The notes under the pieces: generated by a model
The model's input: the letters and a program-made list of their open reading frames with translations, nothing else
Told to the model about the DNA's origin: nothing
Database searches by the model: none
Shown here: piece by piece, positions 8,463-17,326 of the stretch
Position numbering within the stretch: the stretch's first letter is position 1
Layout of the letters: each line of letters starts with the position of its first letter
Program-made: the position numbers and the translations under genes
Source: Luteibacter sp. 9135
GTDB taxonomy: Bacteria > Pseudomonadota > Gammaproteobacteria > Xanthomonadales > Rhodanobacteraceae
Direction: 5' to 3'
Assembly (NCBI RefSeq): GCF_000745005.1
Contig: NZ_JQNB01000001.1
Span: 2,721,501 to 2,785,500 of the forward strand
DNA length: 64,000 nucleotides

Positions 8463-9188
8463 TCAGTGCCGACGATGCGGCAAGGCTTCGTACAGGGCCG
8501 TGGCTTCCTGGCGGCATGCGGCGGCTTCCGCGCGCAGCGAGGGCTCCTGTTCGGCGAGGAACGCATGCATGAGCGCGAACGAGCAGGCATCGTCCGCCTC
8601 GACGCCGGTGAGCGATCGCGCCCGCTGCAGCGCCGTGCGTGCCAGGGCCAGCGCATCCGAGGGGTCGGGTTCGGGCGGCCAGGGCGGTAGCAGGTCGACG
8701 GGCTCCGGCACCATGTGCAGCAGGGGCGTCTCGTAAGGCGAGGTGCGGTATATCCACGTGGGACGGGCCTGGGCGCCCGTTATGCCCTGGATAGGCATGA
8801 CCGGGGTTTCCGCGAAGTGCACGGCGGCGGAGGGTGCTTCCTTGAGGCGCCGCGACCGGCGTAGGCGCCGGCGCCGGACCAGCGGCCTGGCTGCGGCCAG
8901 GCCCAGCAGGCCCAGGGCAATGGCTGCCGTGACCATCCCCGATCCGCTTTGCCACGGGAGACGCCTGGGTGTGGAGCCGACGCCCGGTGCAGCGGGCGCG
9001 CCCGCGGGGAGCGACGCGGTTTCGCGTGGACCGGGTGGCCGGTCGGGGTGTTCCATGGCGTCGAGCATGCGCGATACATCGCGCATCTGCCGGGCGCGGC
9101 GTGCACGCCGGTCGTCCGGGTCGTCGGCGCCGGCACAGCCCGTGAGCAGACAGACCAGCAGCGTGAGACAGGCGGCAGGCCGCAACAT
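8463..9188 (-). CDS. Putative lipoprotein with internal membrane segment, unknown function
   Basis: This is a 241-residue protein beginning with a lipoprotein-type signal whose lipobox is LLTGC (Cys18). An acidic/basic, Arg-rich region (DDPDDRRARRARQMRD) follows. A Pro/Ala-rich linker leads to a hydrophobic stretch around residues 84-103 and a run of Arg (RRRRLRRSRR). The C-terminal half is helical and may be TPR-like (ALALARTALQRARSLTGVEADDA). I do not recognise the family. The lipobox plus an internal membrane segment followed by an Arg-rich block is an unusual topology. The gene stands alone between the bTHX terminator and hutI. Confidence 0.6.
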   Translation of the reverse strand: MLRPAACLTLLVCLLTGCAGADDPDDRRARRARQMRDVSRMLDAMEHPDRPPGPRETASLPAGAPAAPGVGSTPRRLPWQSGSGMVTAAIALGLLGLAAARPLVRRRRLRRSRRLKEAPSAAVHFAETPVMPIQGITGAQARPTWIYRTSPYETPLLHMVPEPVDLLPPWPPEPDPSDALALARTALQRARSLTGVEADDACSFALMHAFLAEQEPSLRAEAAACRQEATALYEALPHRRH

Positions 9189-9313
9189 CGACGATCCTCG
9201 ACAGCCAGGGTCGCCAACGCCCGGATGGGCGAAGGGACCGCGATGTTAGAGCGCGTCGCCCGTGCGATCGATGGAAGTTTTCGGAAAAATCGTCCGGATG
9301 TTGCCCGTGGCGG

Positions 9314-10558
9314 TCAGGCCCTGGGCGACGACACCCGCACGCCGGCGATCCAGCTTTCGCGCAGCAGCGTGCCGCCGATCCAGTAGCACAGCTCGGGAAG
9401 GTGCCTGACACGCCAGACCGCCAGGTCCGCGCGCTTGCCGGTTTCCAGGGTGCCGCGATCGTCCAGCCCGAGGGCACGGGCGCCGTGCACCGTCGCCCCG
9501 CGCAGGGCTTCCTCGGGCGTGAGGCGGAACAGCGTGCAGGCCATGCTCATCGCGAGGCGCAGCGACAGTAGCGGGGAGGTGCCGGGATTGAGATCGGTGG
9601 CCACCGCCATGGCCACGCCGTGTTCCCGAAAGCGGGCGATCGGCGGCGGGCGCGTGTCACGCAGCGCGTAGTACGCGCCCGGCAGCAGCACCGCCACGGT
9701 GCCGGCCGCGGCCATGGCGCGCACGCCCTCGTCGCTGGTCCACTCCAGGTGATCGGCGGACAGGCCGGCATAGCGGGCGACCAGGGCCGCGCCACCCAGG
9801 TCGGACAACTGCTCGGCATGCAGTTTCACCGGCAAGCCCAGGGCCGCGGCTCGGGCGAACACGCGCTCGGTTTCCGCATGCGTGAAACCGATACCCTCGC
9901 AGAAGGCATCCACGGCATCCACCAGGCCTTCGTCGGCCAGCGCGGGCAGCATGCTGTCGCAGACCAGCGCAACGTAGTCGTCGCGGCGGTCCGCATACTC
10001 CGGCGGCAGCGCGTGCAGGCCGAGGAAGGTGGTGCGCACGTCGATGCCCAGCGTCTCGCCGATGCGACGGGCGACGCGGAGCATGCGCCGCTCGGCATCG
10101 GGCGCCAGGCCATAGCCCGACTTGATTTCCAGGGTGGTCACGCCGTCGGCCAGCAGGGCCTGCGCACGGGGCAGCGACTGGCGCAGCAGTTCGTCCTCAT
10201 CCGCGGCGCGTGTATCCCGCACGCTGGACACGATGCCGCCGCCCGCGCGGGCGATCTCCTCGTAGGTCGCGCCCTCCAGCCGTTGCTCGAACTCGCGGGA
10301 ACGTTCGCCGCCGAAGACGAGATGCGTGTGGCAGTCGACCAGGCCGGGAGTGACCCAATGGCCGGGCAGCGATTCGACCCGATGGGCGAGCGCATGCGGG
10401 TCGCCGGGAAGCTCGGCACGTGGGCCCACGAACGTGATCACGCCGTCCCGCCAGCCGATCGCAGCGTCCTCCATGGCGCCATAGGCCGTGCCGGTCGGCG
10501 CCAGCGTGGCCAGGCCGACATCGAGCAGCAGGTAGTCCCAGCGATCCCCGTTGCTCAT
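9314..10558 (-). CDS. hutI: Imidazolonepropionase
   Basis: This metal-dependent amidohydrolase opens 4-imidazolone-5-propionate to N-formimidoyl-L-glutamate, the third step of histidine degradation. Its 414 residues carry the HxH metal motif in [13 protein letters not shown], the substrate-loop segment [23 protein letters not shown], and the late motif [12 protein letters not shown], all typical of HutI. Its start codon overlaps the stop of the upstream ClC gene by 4 bases, so the two are co-translated. No hutU, hutH or hutG lies in the window; hutF is encoded divergently 1.6 kb away. Confidence 0.95.
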   Translation of the reverse strand: MSNGDRWDYLLLDVGLATLAPTGTAYGAMEDAAIGWRDGVITFVGPRAELPGDPHALAHRVESLPGHWVTPGLVDCHTHLVFGGERSREFEQRLEGATYEEIARAGGGIVSSVRDTRAADEDELLRQSLPRAQALLADGVTTLEIKSGYGLAPDAERRMLRVARRIGETLGIDVRTTFLGLHALPPEYADRRDDYVALVCDSMLPALADEGLVDAVDAFCEGIGFTHAETERVFARAAALGLPVKLHAEQLSDLGGAALVARYAGLSADHLEWTSDEGVRAMAAAGTVAVLLPGAYYALRDTRPPPIARFREHGVAMAVATDLNPGTSPLLSLRLAMSMACTLFRLTPEEALRGATVHGARALGLDDRGTLETGKRADLAVWRVRHLPELCYWIGGTLLRESWIAGVRVSSPRA

Positions 10559-11958
10559 GGCGCGTGTCCCGGTTCCGTGGCCGGCGTCGGCTCACGCCGG
10601 GCGCGTTCGGCTTCGTACTGCACGATCAGGGCATCCGCCAGGGCCTTGTAGACCGGCACGCGGCAGACCAGGGCGGAGGCGCCGCGCGCCAGCAGGCAGG
10701 CGGCCATGATCGGCAGCGCCATCATGTGGTTGGCGGTCAGCTCCAGCGAGATCACCGTGGCCGTGAGCGGGGCCTGCGTCACGCCGGAGAGGTAGGCCGC
10801 CATGCCCAGCAGCACCACGGCCGAGGTGTCCGCGCCCGGGAGCAGGTGGGCGATGTTGCCACCCAGGCCAGCGCCGACGGCCAGCGCCGGCGAGAAGATG
10901 CCGCCGGGGATGCCTGCCCAGGACGAGGCGATGTTGCCGAGGAACTTGAGCACGCCGAACAGCGGGCCGGTGTCGCTGTGGCCCTGCAGGATGTCGCGCG
11001 CCTGGGCGTAGCCGGTGCCGTACAGGCCATTGGCGCTCAGCAGGCTCAGCAGCACCAGCGCCAGGCCGCAGGCGGCGGCGAACGCGATCGGCTGCCGTGC
11101 ACGGAGCCGACCGACCACGCCGCGCAGGCCCAGGGTCGAGGGAATGATCAGGCGCGCGAACAGTCCGCCGGCCAGGCCACCGACGATGCCGGTGAGCAGT
11201 ACGGCCAGCCACGCGCGACCGAGCGGAAGCGACGCGCTGATATCGCCGAAATAGGCATAGTTGCCCAGCACGCCCAGCGAGACCACGCCGGCGACGAAGA
11301 CGGCGGTCAGCAGCGTGCCGCTCATCCGGTGCTCGAACGTGCCGGACATTTCCTCGATGGCGAACACGATGCCCGCCAGCGGCGTGTTGAACGCGGCGGC
11401 CAGGCCGGCGGCGGAGCCGGCGAGGATGAAGCGTCCCGCCGCGGTGGGATCGTCGAAACCGAAGCGGCGTCCCATCGAATAGAGCAGGCCGGCGCCCACG
11501 TGCACCGTGGGCCCCTCACGTCCGACCGACGCGCCGCCGAGCAGTGCCGCCAGCGTCAGCGCCATCTTGCCCAGCGCGACGCGCAGGGCCAGCAGGCGCG
11601 TGCGGAAGTCTTCGTCCTCCACTTTCAGCGCCGCGATGGCCTGCGGGATGCCCGAGCCCCGCGTCGCCTTCAGCGCGCCCTGGGTGAGCCAGCAGAGCAG
11701 GGCGAACATGGGCGGGGTGATCAGCAGCGGCACCCACCAGCCATGCGACGCCACGCTGTGGAAGAGTTCGAACGCGTAGTCCGCCGCCTTGGCGAAAAAG
11801 ACTGCGGACAGGCCGACCACGATCGCGCCGGTCCAGAACAGCACGCGTCGCCGCCATTGCAGGGGGGAGAGCAGGTCGTGCTGGCGCAGCTTGCGCAGGC
11901 GCTGGAAGCGCGGGTGGTGCGGAGCGTCCGCGTCATCGTGGGGAGGCAGGTCGCTCAC
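10555..11958 (-). CDS. ClC-family H+/Cl- exchange transporter
   Basis: This is a 467-residue ClC protein of the inner membrane. The anion pathway motifs are intact: GSGIPQ at 101-106, GREGPTV at 146-152 and GIPGGIFSP at 349-357, with the pore tyrosine at about 437 (PVYKAL). The gating glutamate falls at residue 148 and a second acidic residue at 203 (FAIEEM), the positions of the external and internal glutamates of the E. coli exchanger. This predicts a 2Cl-/H+ antiporter rather than a channel. It overlaps hutI by 4 bases and is first in that operon, an unexplained pairing. A link to acid or ammonia stress during histidine catabolism is speculation. Confidence 0.92.
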   Translation of the reverse strand: MSDLPPHDDADAPHHPRFQRLRKLRQHDLLSPLQWRRRVLFWTGAIVVGLSAVFFAKAADYAFELFHSVASHGWWVPLLITPPMFALLCWLTQGALKATRGSGIPQAIAALKVEDEDFRTRLLALRVALGKMALTLAALLGGASVGREGPTVHVGAGLLYSMGRRFGFDDPTAAGRFILAGSAAGLAAAFNTPLAGIVFAIEEMSGTFEHRMSGTLLTAVFVAGVVSLGVLGNYAYFGDISASLPLGRAWLAVLLTGIVGGLAGGLFARLIIPSTLGLRGVVGRLRARQPIAFAAACGLALVLLSLLSANGLYGTGYAQARDILQGHSDTGPLFGVLKFLGNIASSWAGIPGGIFSPALAVGAGLGGNIAHLLPGADTSAVVLLGMAAYLSGVTQAPLTATVISLELTANHMMALPIMAACLLARGASALVCRVPVYKALADALIVQYEAERARREPTPATEPGHAP

Positions 11959-12128
11959 GGGGTCTCCGGCATGCGCGCCGACGGTGTCGCCTGGCGTTCG
12001 GGTGGAATGATCGGGGTCATCCGCACATTATGCGCCCGCGGGCCGGGCGGCCGACAGCACGCTGCCGGCCCGTGGCCGCGGCGTCGCCGCGAGATACCAT
12101 GACGGGACATCTTTCGAGGATTGCCGCC

Positions 12129-13487
12129 ATGTCGCATGCCACGCTTGCCGCCGACTACTTCTGGCACGACCGCGCGTGGCGCGCGGGAGGCGACGGTATC
12201 GCCGTGGCGAACGGGCGCTTCGCCGACGAAACGGCCGGCCCGCGGGAGCGCGTCGGCCGTTTCGTGCTCCCCGGCATGCCCAACCTGCACTCGCATGCCT
12301 TCCAGCGGGCGATGGCCGGCCTGGCCGAGCGGCGGGGCCCGGGCGAGGACAGCTTCTGGACCTGGCGCGAGACGATGTACGCCTTCGCCGAGGCGATCGA
12401 TCCCGACGACATGAAGGCCATCGCGACCCAGGTCTACGTCGAGATGGTGAAGGCCGGTTATACCCAGGTCTGCGAGTTCCACTACCTGCACCACGGCCCG
12501 CGCGGCGTGCCCTACGCGGACCCCGCGGCGATGTCGCTGGCGCTCATCGAGGCGGCTCGCGATGCCGGCATCGGCCTGACACTGCTACCCGTGCTGTACA
12601 TGACCGGCGGCTTCGACGGCCGTGCCCTCAACGAGCGCCAGCAGCGGTTCCGTCACGATGTCGGCCAGTATGTCGCCCTGCTGGAAAGCCTGGCGCCCTT
12701 GCAGGACGACATGCTGCGGATCGGCGTGGCGCTGCATTCGCTTCGGGCCGTACCCGAGGATGCGATGCGGACCTTGCTGGCCACCGGCGTATGCCGCGAC
12801 ATGCCCATCCATATCCACATCGCCGAGCAGATCGGCGAGGTGCAGGACTGCCTCGCGGCACGGGGCGCACGCCCCGTCGAGTGGTTGCTCGATCATGCCG
12901 AGGTAGATGCGCGGTGGACGCTGGTCCACGCCACGCACCTCACCCCGCACGAGACCGACCGCCTGGCGAAGACCGGCGCGGTCGCCGGCCTGTGCCCGAC
13001 CACCGAGGCCAACCTGGGCGACGGCGTGTTCCCCTTGGGAGCGTTCATCGACGCGGGTGGCACGCTGGGTATCGGCTCGGATTCGCACATCTCCGTGTCG
13101 CCGGTGGAGGAACTGCGCTGGCTGGAGTACGGGCAGCGCCTCGTCACGCGGCATCGCAACGTCGCCGCCCGTCGTCCGGAAGAAAGCGTGGGCACCGTGT
13201 TGTGGCAGCGCGCGCTGGACGGCGGCGCGCAATCTGCTGCGGTGAACGTGGGCCGGCTGGCCCGCGGCTCGCGCGCCGATCTGCTCGTGCTGGACGATAC
13301 CTCGCCCCTGCTGGCGGCCCGCGGCGAAGCCGACGTGATCGACAGTTTCCTGTTCGCCGGTAACACACCGCTGGTACGCGACGTCATGGTCGGCGGTCAC
13401 TGGCGCGTACGCGACTTCGCGCACGTAGCCGAAGCGCGGGCGGCGGAGGCTTACCGTGGCGTCGTCGAGAGGCTGGCCGCCGCATGA
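12129..13487 (+). CDS. hutF: Formimidoylglutamate deiminase
   Basis: This amidohydrolase-superfamily enzyme of 452 residues converts N-formimidoyl-L-glutamate to N-formyl-L-glutamate plus ammonia, the Pseudomonas-type branch of histidine degradation. The start at 12129 follows a GAGGA site and begins MSHATLAADYFWHDRAW, as in the family. Metal-binding NLHSHAFQRAMAGL, the EFHYLHH segment, HIHIAEQ and GIGSDSHISVSP are visible. It is transcribed divergently from the ClC-hutI pair, about 170 bases away. Its presence means a HutG-type formylglutamate amidohydrolase should exist elsewhere. Its 3' end overlaps the convergent small gene by 37 bases. Confidence 0.95.
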   Translation: MSHATLAADYFWHDRAWRAGGDGIAVANGRFADETAGPRERVGRFVLPGMPNLHSHAFQRAMAGLAERRGPGEDSFWTWRETMYAFAEAIDPDDMKAIATQVYVEMVKAGYTQVCEFHYLHHGPRGVPYADPAAMSLALIEAARDAGIGLTLLPVLYMTGGFDGRALNERQQRFRHDVGQYVALLESLAPLQDDMLRIGVALHSLRAVPEDAMRTLLATGVCRDMPIHIHIAEQIGEVQDCLAARGARPVEWLLDHAEVDARWTLVHATHLTPHETDRLAKTGAVAGLCPTTEANLGDGVFPLGAFIDAGGTLGIGSDSHISVSPVEELRWLEYGQRLVTRHRNVAARRPEESVGTVLWQRALDGGAQSAAVNVGRLARGSRADLLVLDDTSPLLAARGEADVIDSFLFAGNTPLVRDVMVGGHWRVRDFAHVAEARAAEAYRGVVERLAAA

Positions 13488-13888
13488 GGCGCCGGCCCTG
13501 ACGGGCACTTCAACCGGCCGTAGAGGCCTTCGGCCGACGGTTGGTCTTTCGCGGCCGCCTCCGGCGAGGCGTAGATGGACACGGCCAGGTCGCAACGGTT
13601 CTCGCGCAGCGTGAAGCGCACCGTGTCCATCCGCGAAGGCGGCTCGTCGTCGAGCCGGCAGGTGCTGTCCCCGGCCAGGCGCAAGGTCAGCCGGTCATCC
13701 TTGCTCTGGATCACCTCGAAGCGCGCGCCGGTACATCCGCGCCAGCTGAGCGCGTTCTTGCCCACACTCAGTAGCCGCAGGCCGGTGAAGGCGTTGCTGT
13801 AGGGCTCCCAGTCGCCGAGCAGCCACGCCGGCGCGGCCGCGGGCTGGGGGGCGGTGGAGAGCAGGGCGAGGGCAAGCAGGTTAAGCAT
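13451..13888 (-). CDS. Small exported protein, unknown function
   Basis: This is a 145-residue protein with a signal peptide (MLNLLALALLSTAPQPAAA). The mature part begins WLLGDWEPYSNAF and contains a Cys pair region (WRGCTGARF and STCRLDD), suggesting a small beta-rich periplasmic domain stabilised by a disulfide. The start at 13888 was chosen for the signal peptide; an upstream extension would read through a REP copy. The gene ends inside the last codons of convergent hutF. I do not recognise the family. Confidence 0.55.
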   Translation of the reverse strand: MLNLLALALLSTAPQPAAAPAWLLGDWEPYSNAFTGLRLLSVGKNALSWRGCTGARFEVIQSKDDRLTLRLAGDSTCRLDDEPPSRMDTVRFTLRENRCDLAVSIYASPEAAAKDQPSAEGLYGRLKCPSGPAPHAAASLSTTPR

Positions 13889-13940
13889 GGGAAGACCTGT
13901 TTTTTGCGGACATCCAACGATACCCGCACACACGCCGGAT

Positions 13941-13962
13941 GTAGGAGCGCACGACGTGCGCG
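13941..13962 (+). repeat. REP palindrome R2
   Basis: GTAGGAGCGCACGACGTGCG plus CG: a GTAG head and imperfect palindrome. It lies between the small exported gene and the asnB leader. Confidence 0.75.
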
Positions 13963-14040
13963 ATAGGCACGCCTCGGCGCACGATCTGGCAGGGATTGCG
14001 GGTTGTTGCAATGCGGCGGGGATCGTGGTTTATTCGGGGC

Positions 14041-14109
14041 ATGAGCCGCTTCGCCGCCAATAACGCCAATACCAATAATACCCGGAACCTCGGGAGGGTC
14101 GGCGTGTAG
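14041..14109 (+). CDS. Asn-rich leader peptide of asnB (attenuator leader)
   Basis: This is a 22-codon ORF, too short for ordinary gene finding. It begins MSRFAA and continues NNANTNNTRN before ending LGRVGV and a TAG stop. Six of 22 codons are Asn (four AAT, two AAC), clustered within ten codons. It lies 31 bases upstream of a perfect intrinsic terminator and 146 bases upstream of asparagine synthetase. This is the classical architecture of ribosome-mediated attenuation, as in the thr, his and trp leaders: starvation for charged tRNA-Asn would stall the ribosome and favour an antiterminator. The ribosome binding site is weak (CGGGGC). The reading of function is inference; the ORF, codon bias and terminator are directly visible. 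Confidence 0.8.
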   Translation: MSRFAANNANTNNTRNLGRVGV

Positions 14110-14140
14110 GCGGTTGCAACTGAAACCACCGAATACATCG

Positions 14141-14171
14141 AAGGCCCGCCCTCACCAGGCGGGCCTTTTTT
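14141..14171 (+). terminator. Attenuator terminator upstream of asnB
   Basis: AAGGCCCGCC (14141-14150) pairs perfectly with GGCGGGCCTT (14158-14167), with a 7-base loop and a T-run to 14171. It lies between the Asn-rich leader ORF and asnB, so it terminates nothing but the leader. GGCGG at 14109-14113 could pair with CCGCC at 14146-14150 as a competing antiterminator, but I have not folded it. Confidence 0.85.
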
Positions 14172-14255
14172 CGTTCTGTCGGTCCGTAGGTTTTCCGCCG
14201 TTCGTGTTCGTACTTCCCAACCATGTCTTAAACCTTGCCAGTCAGGAGCAACACC

Positions 14256-15926
14256 ATGTGTTCGATCTTCGGGATGTTCGGCCTGCAGGCCGGTGACGAC
14301 CTTCTCGCGTTGCGCCGCGAGGCCATGGCGCTGTCGCAACGCCAGCGCCATCGCGGTCCGGACTGGAGCGGGGTCTATGTCGACGAGGGCGCCATCCTCG
14401 TGCACGAGCGTCTGGCCATCGTCGATCCGGCCAGCGGGGCGCAGCCGCTGCGGTCTCCCGAGGGCGACCTGGCCCTGGCCGTGAACGGCGAGATCTACAA
14501 CCATCGCGAACTGCGCGCGATCAGCGATTACGCCTTCACCACCGGCTCGGACTGCGAGGTCATCAACGCGCTTTACCGCGAGCACGGCGCCGATTTCCCC
14601 GGCAAGCTCAACGGTATCTTCGCCTTCGCCCTATGGGATGCCGGGCGCAAGCGGCTGATCGTCGCGCGCGATCCGGTCGGTGTCTGTCCGCTGTACTGGG
14701 GACACGATCGTGCCGGTCGCCTGTGCGTGGCCTCCGAGATGAAGTCGCTGGTAGGCGTATGCGCGGATGTCGCGCCGTTTCCTCCCGGCCATGTCTACGA
14801 CAGCGAGACCGGCGAGGCGGTGAGCTACTGGACCCCCACATGGCGCGACTACGACGCCACCGCCGGAAAGACCATCTCGCCGAAAGACCTTCGTGCGGCG
14901 TTCGAGGCGGCAGTGCACCGCCAGATGATGACCGACGTGCCCTACGGCGTACTGCTGTCCGGCGGGCTGGATTCCTCCCTGGTGGCGGCGGTGGCGGCGG
15001 GCTTCGCACGCCGGCGCATCGAGGAAGACGACCGTGGCGAGGCCTGGTGGCCGCGCCTGCACTCGTTCGCCATCGGGCTGGAGGGCTCGCCGGACCTGAA
15101 GGCGGCTGAGGTCGCCGCCGAGGCGCTGGGCACGGTCCACCACGGGTTCCGTTACACCTTCGAGGAGGGCCTGGACGCGCTGCCCGAAGTCATCCGGCAT
15201 ATTGAAACCTACGACGTCACCACCATCCGCGCCTCCACGCCGATGTTCCTGCTGGCCCGCCGGATCAAGGCGATGGGCGTGAAGATGGTGCTCTCGGGCG
15301 AAGGCGCGGACGAGATCTTCGGTGGCTACCTCTACTTCCACAAGGCGCCGTCGGCCCGTGCCTTCCACGAGGAAACGGTGCGCAAGCTGGATGCCTTGCA
15401 CTATTACGACTGCCTGCGCGCGAACAAGTCCATGTCGGCCTGGGGCGTCGAGGCACGCGTGCCGTTCCTCGACACAGCGTTCCTGGAGACGGCGATGTCC
15501 ATCGACGCCGAGGCCAAGATGGTCGCCCGCAAGGGCATCGAGAAGGGCCTGCTGCGCGAGGCGTTCGAGGGCGTGTTGCCCGATGCCATTCTGTGGCGCC
15601 AGAAAGAGCAGTTCAGCGATGGCGTCGGCTACGGCTGGATCGACGGGCTGAAGGCCCACGCGGAGGCCATGGTCTCCGATCGCGAGTTCGCCGCCGCCGC
15701 GTCCCGTTTCCCCACCAACACCCCGGCCACCAAGGAGGCGTTCTTCTACCGGAGCATCTTCGAGACGCATTTCCCGGGCGAGGCCTGCGCCGCCACGGTG
15801 CCCGGCGGCAAGTCCATCGCCTGCTCGTCCCCGGCCGCCCTGGCCTGGGACCCGGCCTTCGCCGCCGCCGCCGATCCGTCCGGCCGGGCCGTCCGCGGCG
15901 TGCACCGGGAGTCGCTGCCAGCCTGA
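14256..15926 (+). CDS. asnB: Asparagine synthetase B (glutamine-hydrolysing)
   Basis: This 556-residue enzyme makes asparagine from aspartate, ATP and glutamine. The ATG at 14256 puts the catalytic cysteine at position 2 (MCSIFGMFG), as required for the N-terminal class II glutamine amidotransferase domain; an upstream in-frame ATG at 14235 would bury it. RHRGPDWSG and NGEIYNHREL belong to that domain. The synthetase domain shows the PP-loop LLSGGLDSSLVAA and the late LSGEGADEIFGGYLYFHKAP. A CAGGAG ribosome binding site precedes the start. It is downstream of an Asn-rich leader and terminator. It closely resembles enterobacterial AsnB in length and motifs. Confidence 0.96.
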   Translation: MCSIFGMFGLQAGDDLLALRREAMALSQRQRHRGPDWSGVYVDEGAILVHERLAIVDPASGAQPLRSPEGDLALAVNGEIYNHRELRAISDYAFTTGSDCEVINALYREHGADFPGKLNGIFAFALWDAGRKRLIVARDPVGVCPLYWGHDRAGRLCVASEMKSLVGVCADVAPFPPGHVYDSETGEAVSYWTPTWRDYDATAGKTISPKDLRAAFEAAVHRQMMTDVPYGVLLSGGLDSSLVAAVAAGFARRRIEEDDRGEAWWPRLHSFAIGLEGSPDLKAAEVAAEALGTVHHGFRYTFEEGLDALPEVIRHIETYDVTTIRASTPMFLLARRIKAMGVKMVLSGEGADEIFGGYLYFHKAPSARAFHEETVRKLDALHYYDCLRANKSMSAWGVEARVPFLDTAFLETAMSIDAEAKMVARKGIEKGLLREAFEGVLPDAILWRQKEQFSDGVGYGWIDGLKAHAEAMVSDREFAAAASRFPTNTPATKEAFFYRSIFETHFPGEACAATVPGGKSIACSSPAALAWDPAFAAAADPSGRAVRGVHRESLPA

Positions 15927-15965
15927 GCCGCCCCCGCCCCCGGGCCGCCAACCCGAGGCGGGGGT

Positions 15966-15988
15966 GTAGGAGCGCACGCACGTGCGCG
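15966..15988 (+). repeat. REP palindrome R3 (pair with R4)
   Basis: GTAGGAGCGCACGCACGTGC plus GCG. With the oppositely oriented R4, 62 bases further on, it can form a long hairpin between asnB and prfB, a BIME-like arrangement. Confidence 0.8.
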
Positions 15989-16050
15989 ACATGTTTTCGC
16001 CGAACGCCCGGATGTCATGCGCTGGCTTGTGGGCCGCCTCATACCCCTTT

Positions 16051-16073
16051 CGCGCACGTGCGTGCGCTCCTAC
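16051..16073 (-). repeat. REP palindrome R4 (pair with R3)
   Basis: This is the exact reverse complement of R3 over 23 bases. It lies 70 bases upstream of the prfB start codon, so it may sit in or near the prfB promoter region. Confidence 0.8.
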
Positions 16074-16143
16074 ACCTCCTTATTTGCTAGGATTGGGCGC
16101 TTTAGTCGGCGCCCCAGCGGCGCGTTACCAGGCCAGCCACACC

Positions 16144-17269
16144 ATGATCGAGACCAATCCGATCCTTGCGCAGATCGCGGACCTCAAGGGCCGCGTCGAG
16201 TCGCTTAGGGGGTATCTTTGACTACGCTGTCAAGAAAGAACGCCTAGAAGAAGTCAACCGCGAGCTGGAAAATCCCAAGATATGGGATGACCCCAAGCGC
16301 GCGCAGGAGCTCGGCCGCGAACGCGCCCAGCTCGACGGCATCGTCACCGGCATCGAAGAGATGTCCGGCTCGCTCGACGACTCCAACGAACTGCTCGAGA
16401 TGGCCGCCGCCGATGGCGACGAGGCCACGGTGCAGTCCATCGTCGACGACCTGAAGAAAGTCGACGCCCGCGTGGGCAAGCTCGAATTCCAGCGCATGTT
16501 CTCCGGCGAGCTCGACTCGGCGGCGGCCTTCGTCGATGTCCAGGCCGGCGCCGGCGGTACCGAGGCCCAGGACTGGGCGGAAATCCTCCTGCGCATGTAC
16601 CTGCGCTGGGCGGAGTCGCGTGGCTGGAAGACCGAGATGATGGAAGTCAGCGCGGGTGAAGTGGCCGGCATCAAGTCCGCCACCTTCCGCGTAGAGGGCG
16701 ATTACGCCTATGGCTGGCTCAAGACCGAGATCGGCGTGCATCGCCTGGTCCGCAAGAGCCCGTTCGATTCCGACAACCGCCGGCACACCAGCTTCACCTC
16801 GGTGTTCGTTTCGCCGGAAGTCGACGACAACATCGAGATCGACATCAATCCGGCCGACCTGCGTACGGACGTCTACCGGTCGTCGGGCGCCGGCGGCCAG
16901 CACGTCAACAAGACCGAGTCGGCGGTGCGTATCACCCATGTGCCGACCAACACGGTCGTGGCCTGCCAGACCGAGCGCAGCCAGCATGCCAACCGCGACC
17001 GCGCGATGAAGATGCTGAAAGCCAAGCTTTACGAGCTGGAAGTGCAGAAGCGCAATGCGGAAAAGGACGCCCTGGAAGCCACCAAGTCCGACATCGGCTG
17101 GGGTAGCCAGATCCGCAATTACGTGCTCGACCAGTCCCGCATCAAGGACCTGCGCACGGGTATCGAACGTTCCGACACGCAGAAGGTGCTCGACGGCGAC
17201 CTCGACGAATTCGTCGAAGCCAGCCTGAAATCCGGCCTGGAGGCCGGCTCCAAGCGCGTCGACGCCTGA
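16144..17269 (+). CDS. prfB: Peptide chain release factor 2 (programmed +1 frameshift)
   Basis: Release factor 2 recognises UGA and UAA stop codons and triggers peptide release. The gene is read as 16144-16218 joined to 16220-17269: 25 codons, an in-frame TGA, then a +1 shift, giving 374 residues. The recoding site is CTT AGG GGG TAT CTT TGA C, with the internal Shine-Dalgarno-like AGGGGG, identical in form to the E. coli site. The tripeptide anticodon SPF falls at about residue 205, and the catalytic GGQ at 250-252 within [11 protein letters not shown]. lysS follows, the same order as in E. coli. Confidence 0.97.
16204..16222 (+). other. Programmed +1 ribosomal frameshift site of prfB
   Basis: CTTAGGGGGTATCTTTGAC: an internal Shine-Dalgarno-like AGGGGG, the slippery CTT codon and the in-frame TGA followed by C. 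When RF2 is scarce the ribosome pauses at TGA and shifts to read GAC, which autoregulates RF2. Confidence 0.97.
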
Positions 17270-17326
17270 TCCCACCGGGGGCGCATGGGTGCCCCCGTCT
17301 TCCCCCCAGCCACCACCAGCGAAGCC

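Noticed and set aside
17276..17298. Terminator between prfB and lysS
   Set aside because: The GC hairpin has no T-run and the genes are commonly co-transcribed; not called.
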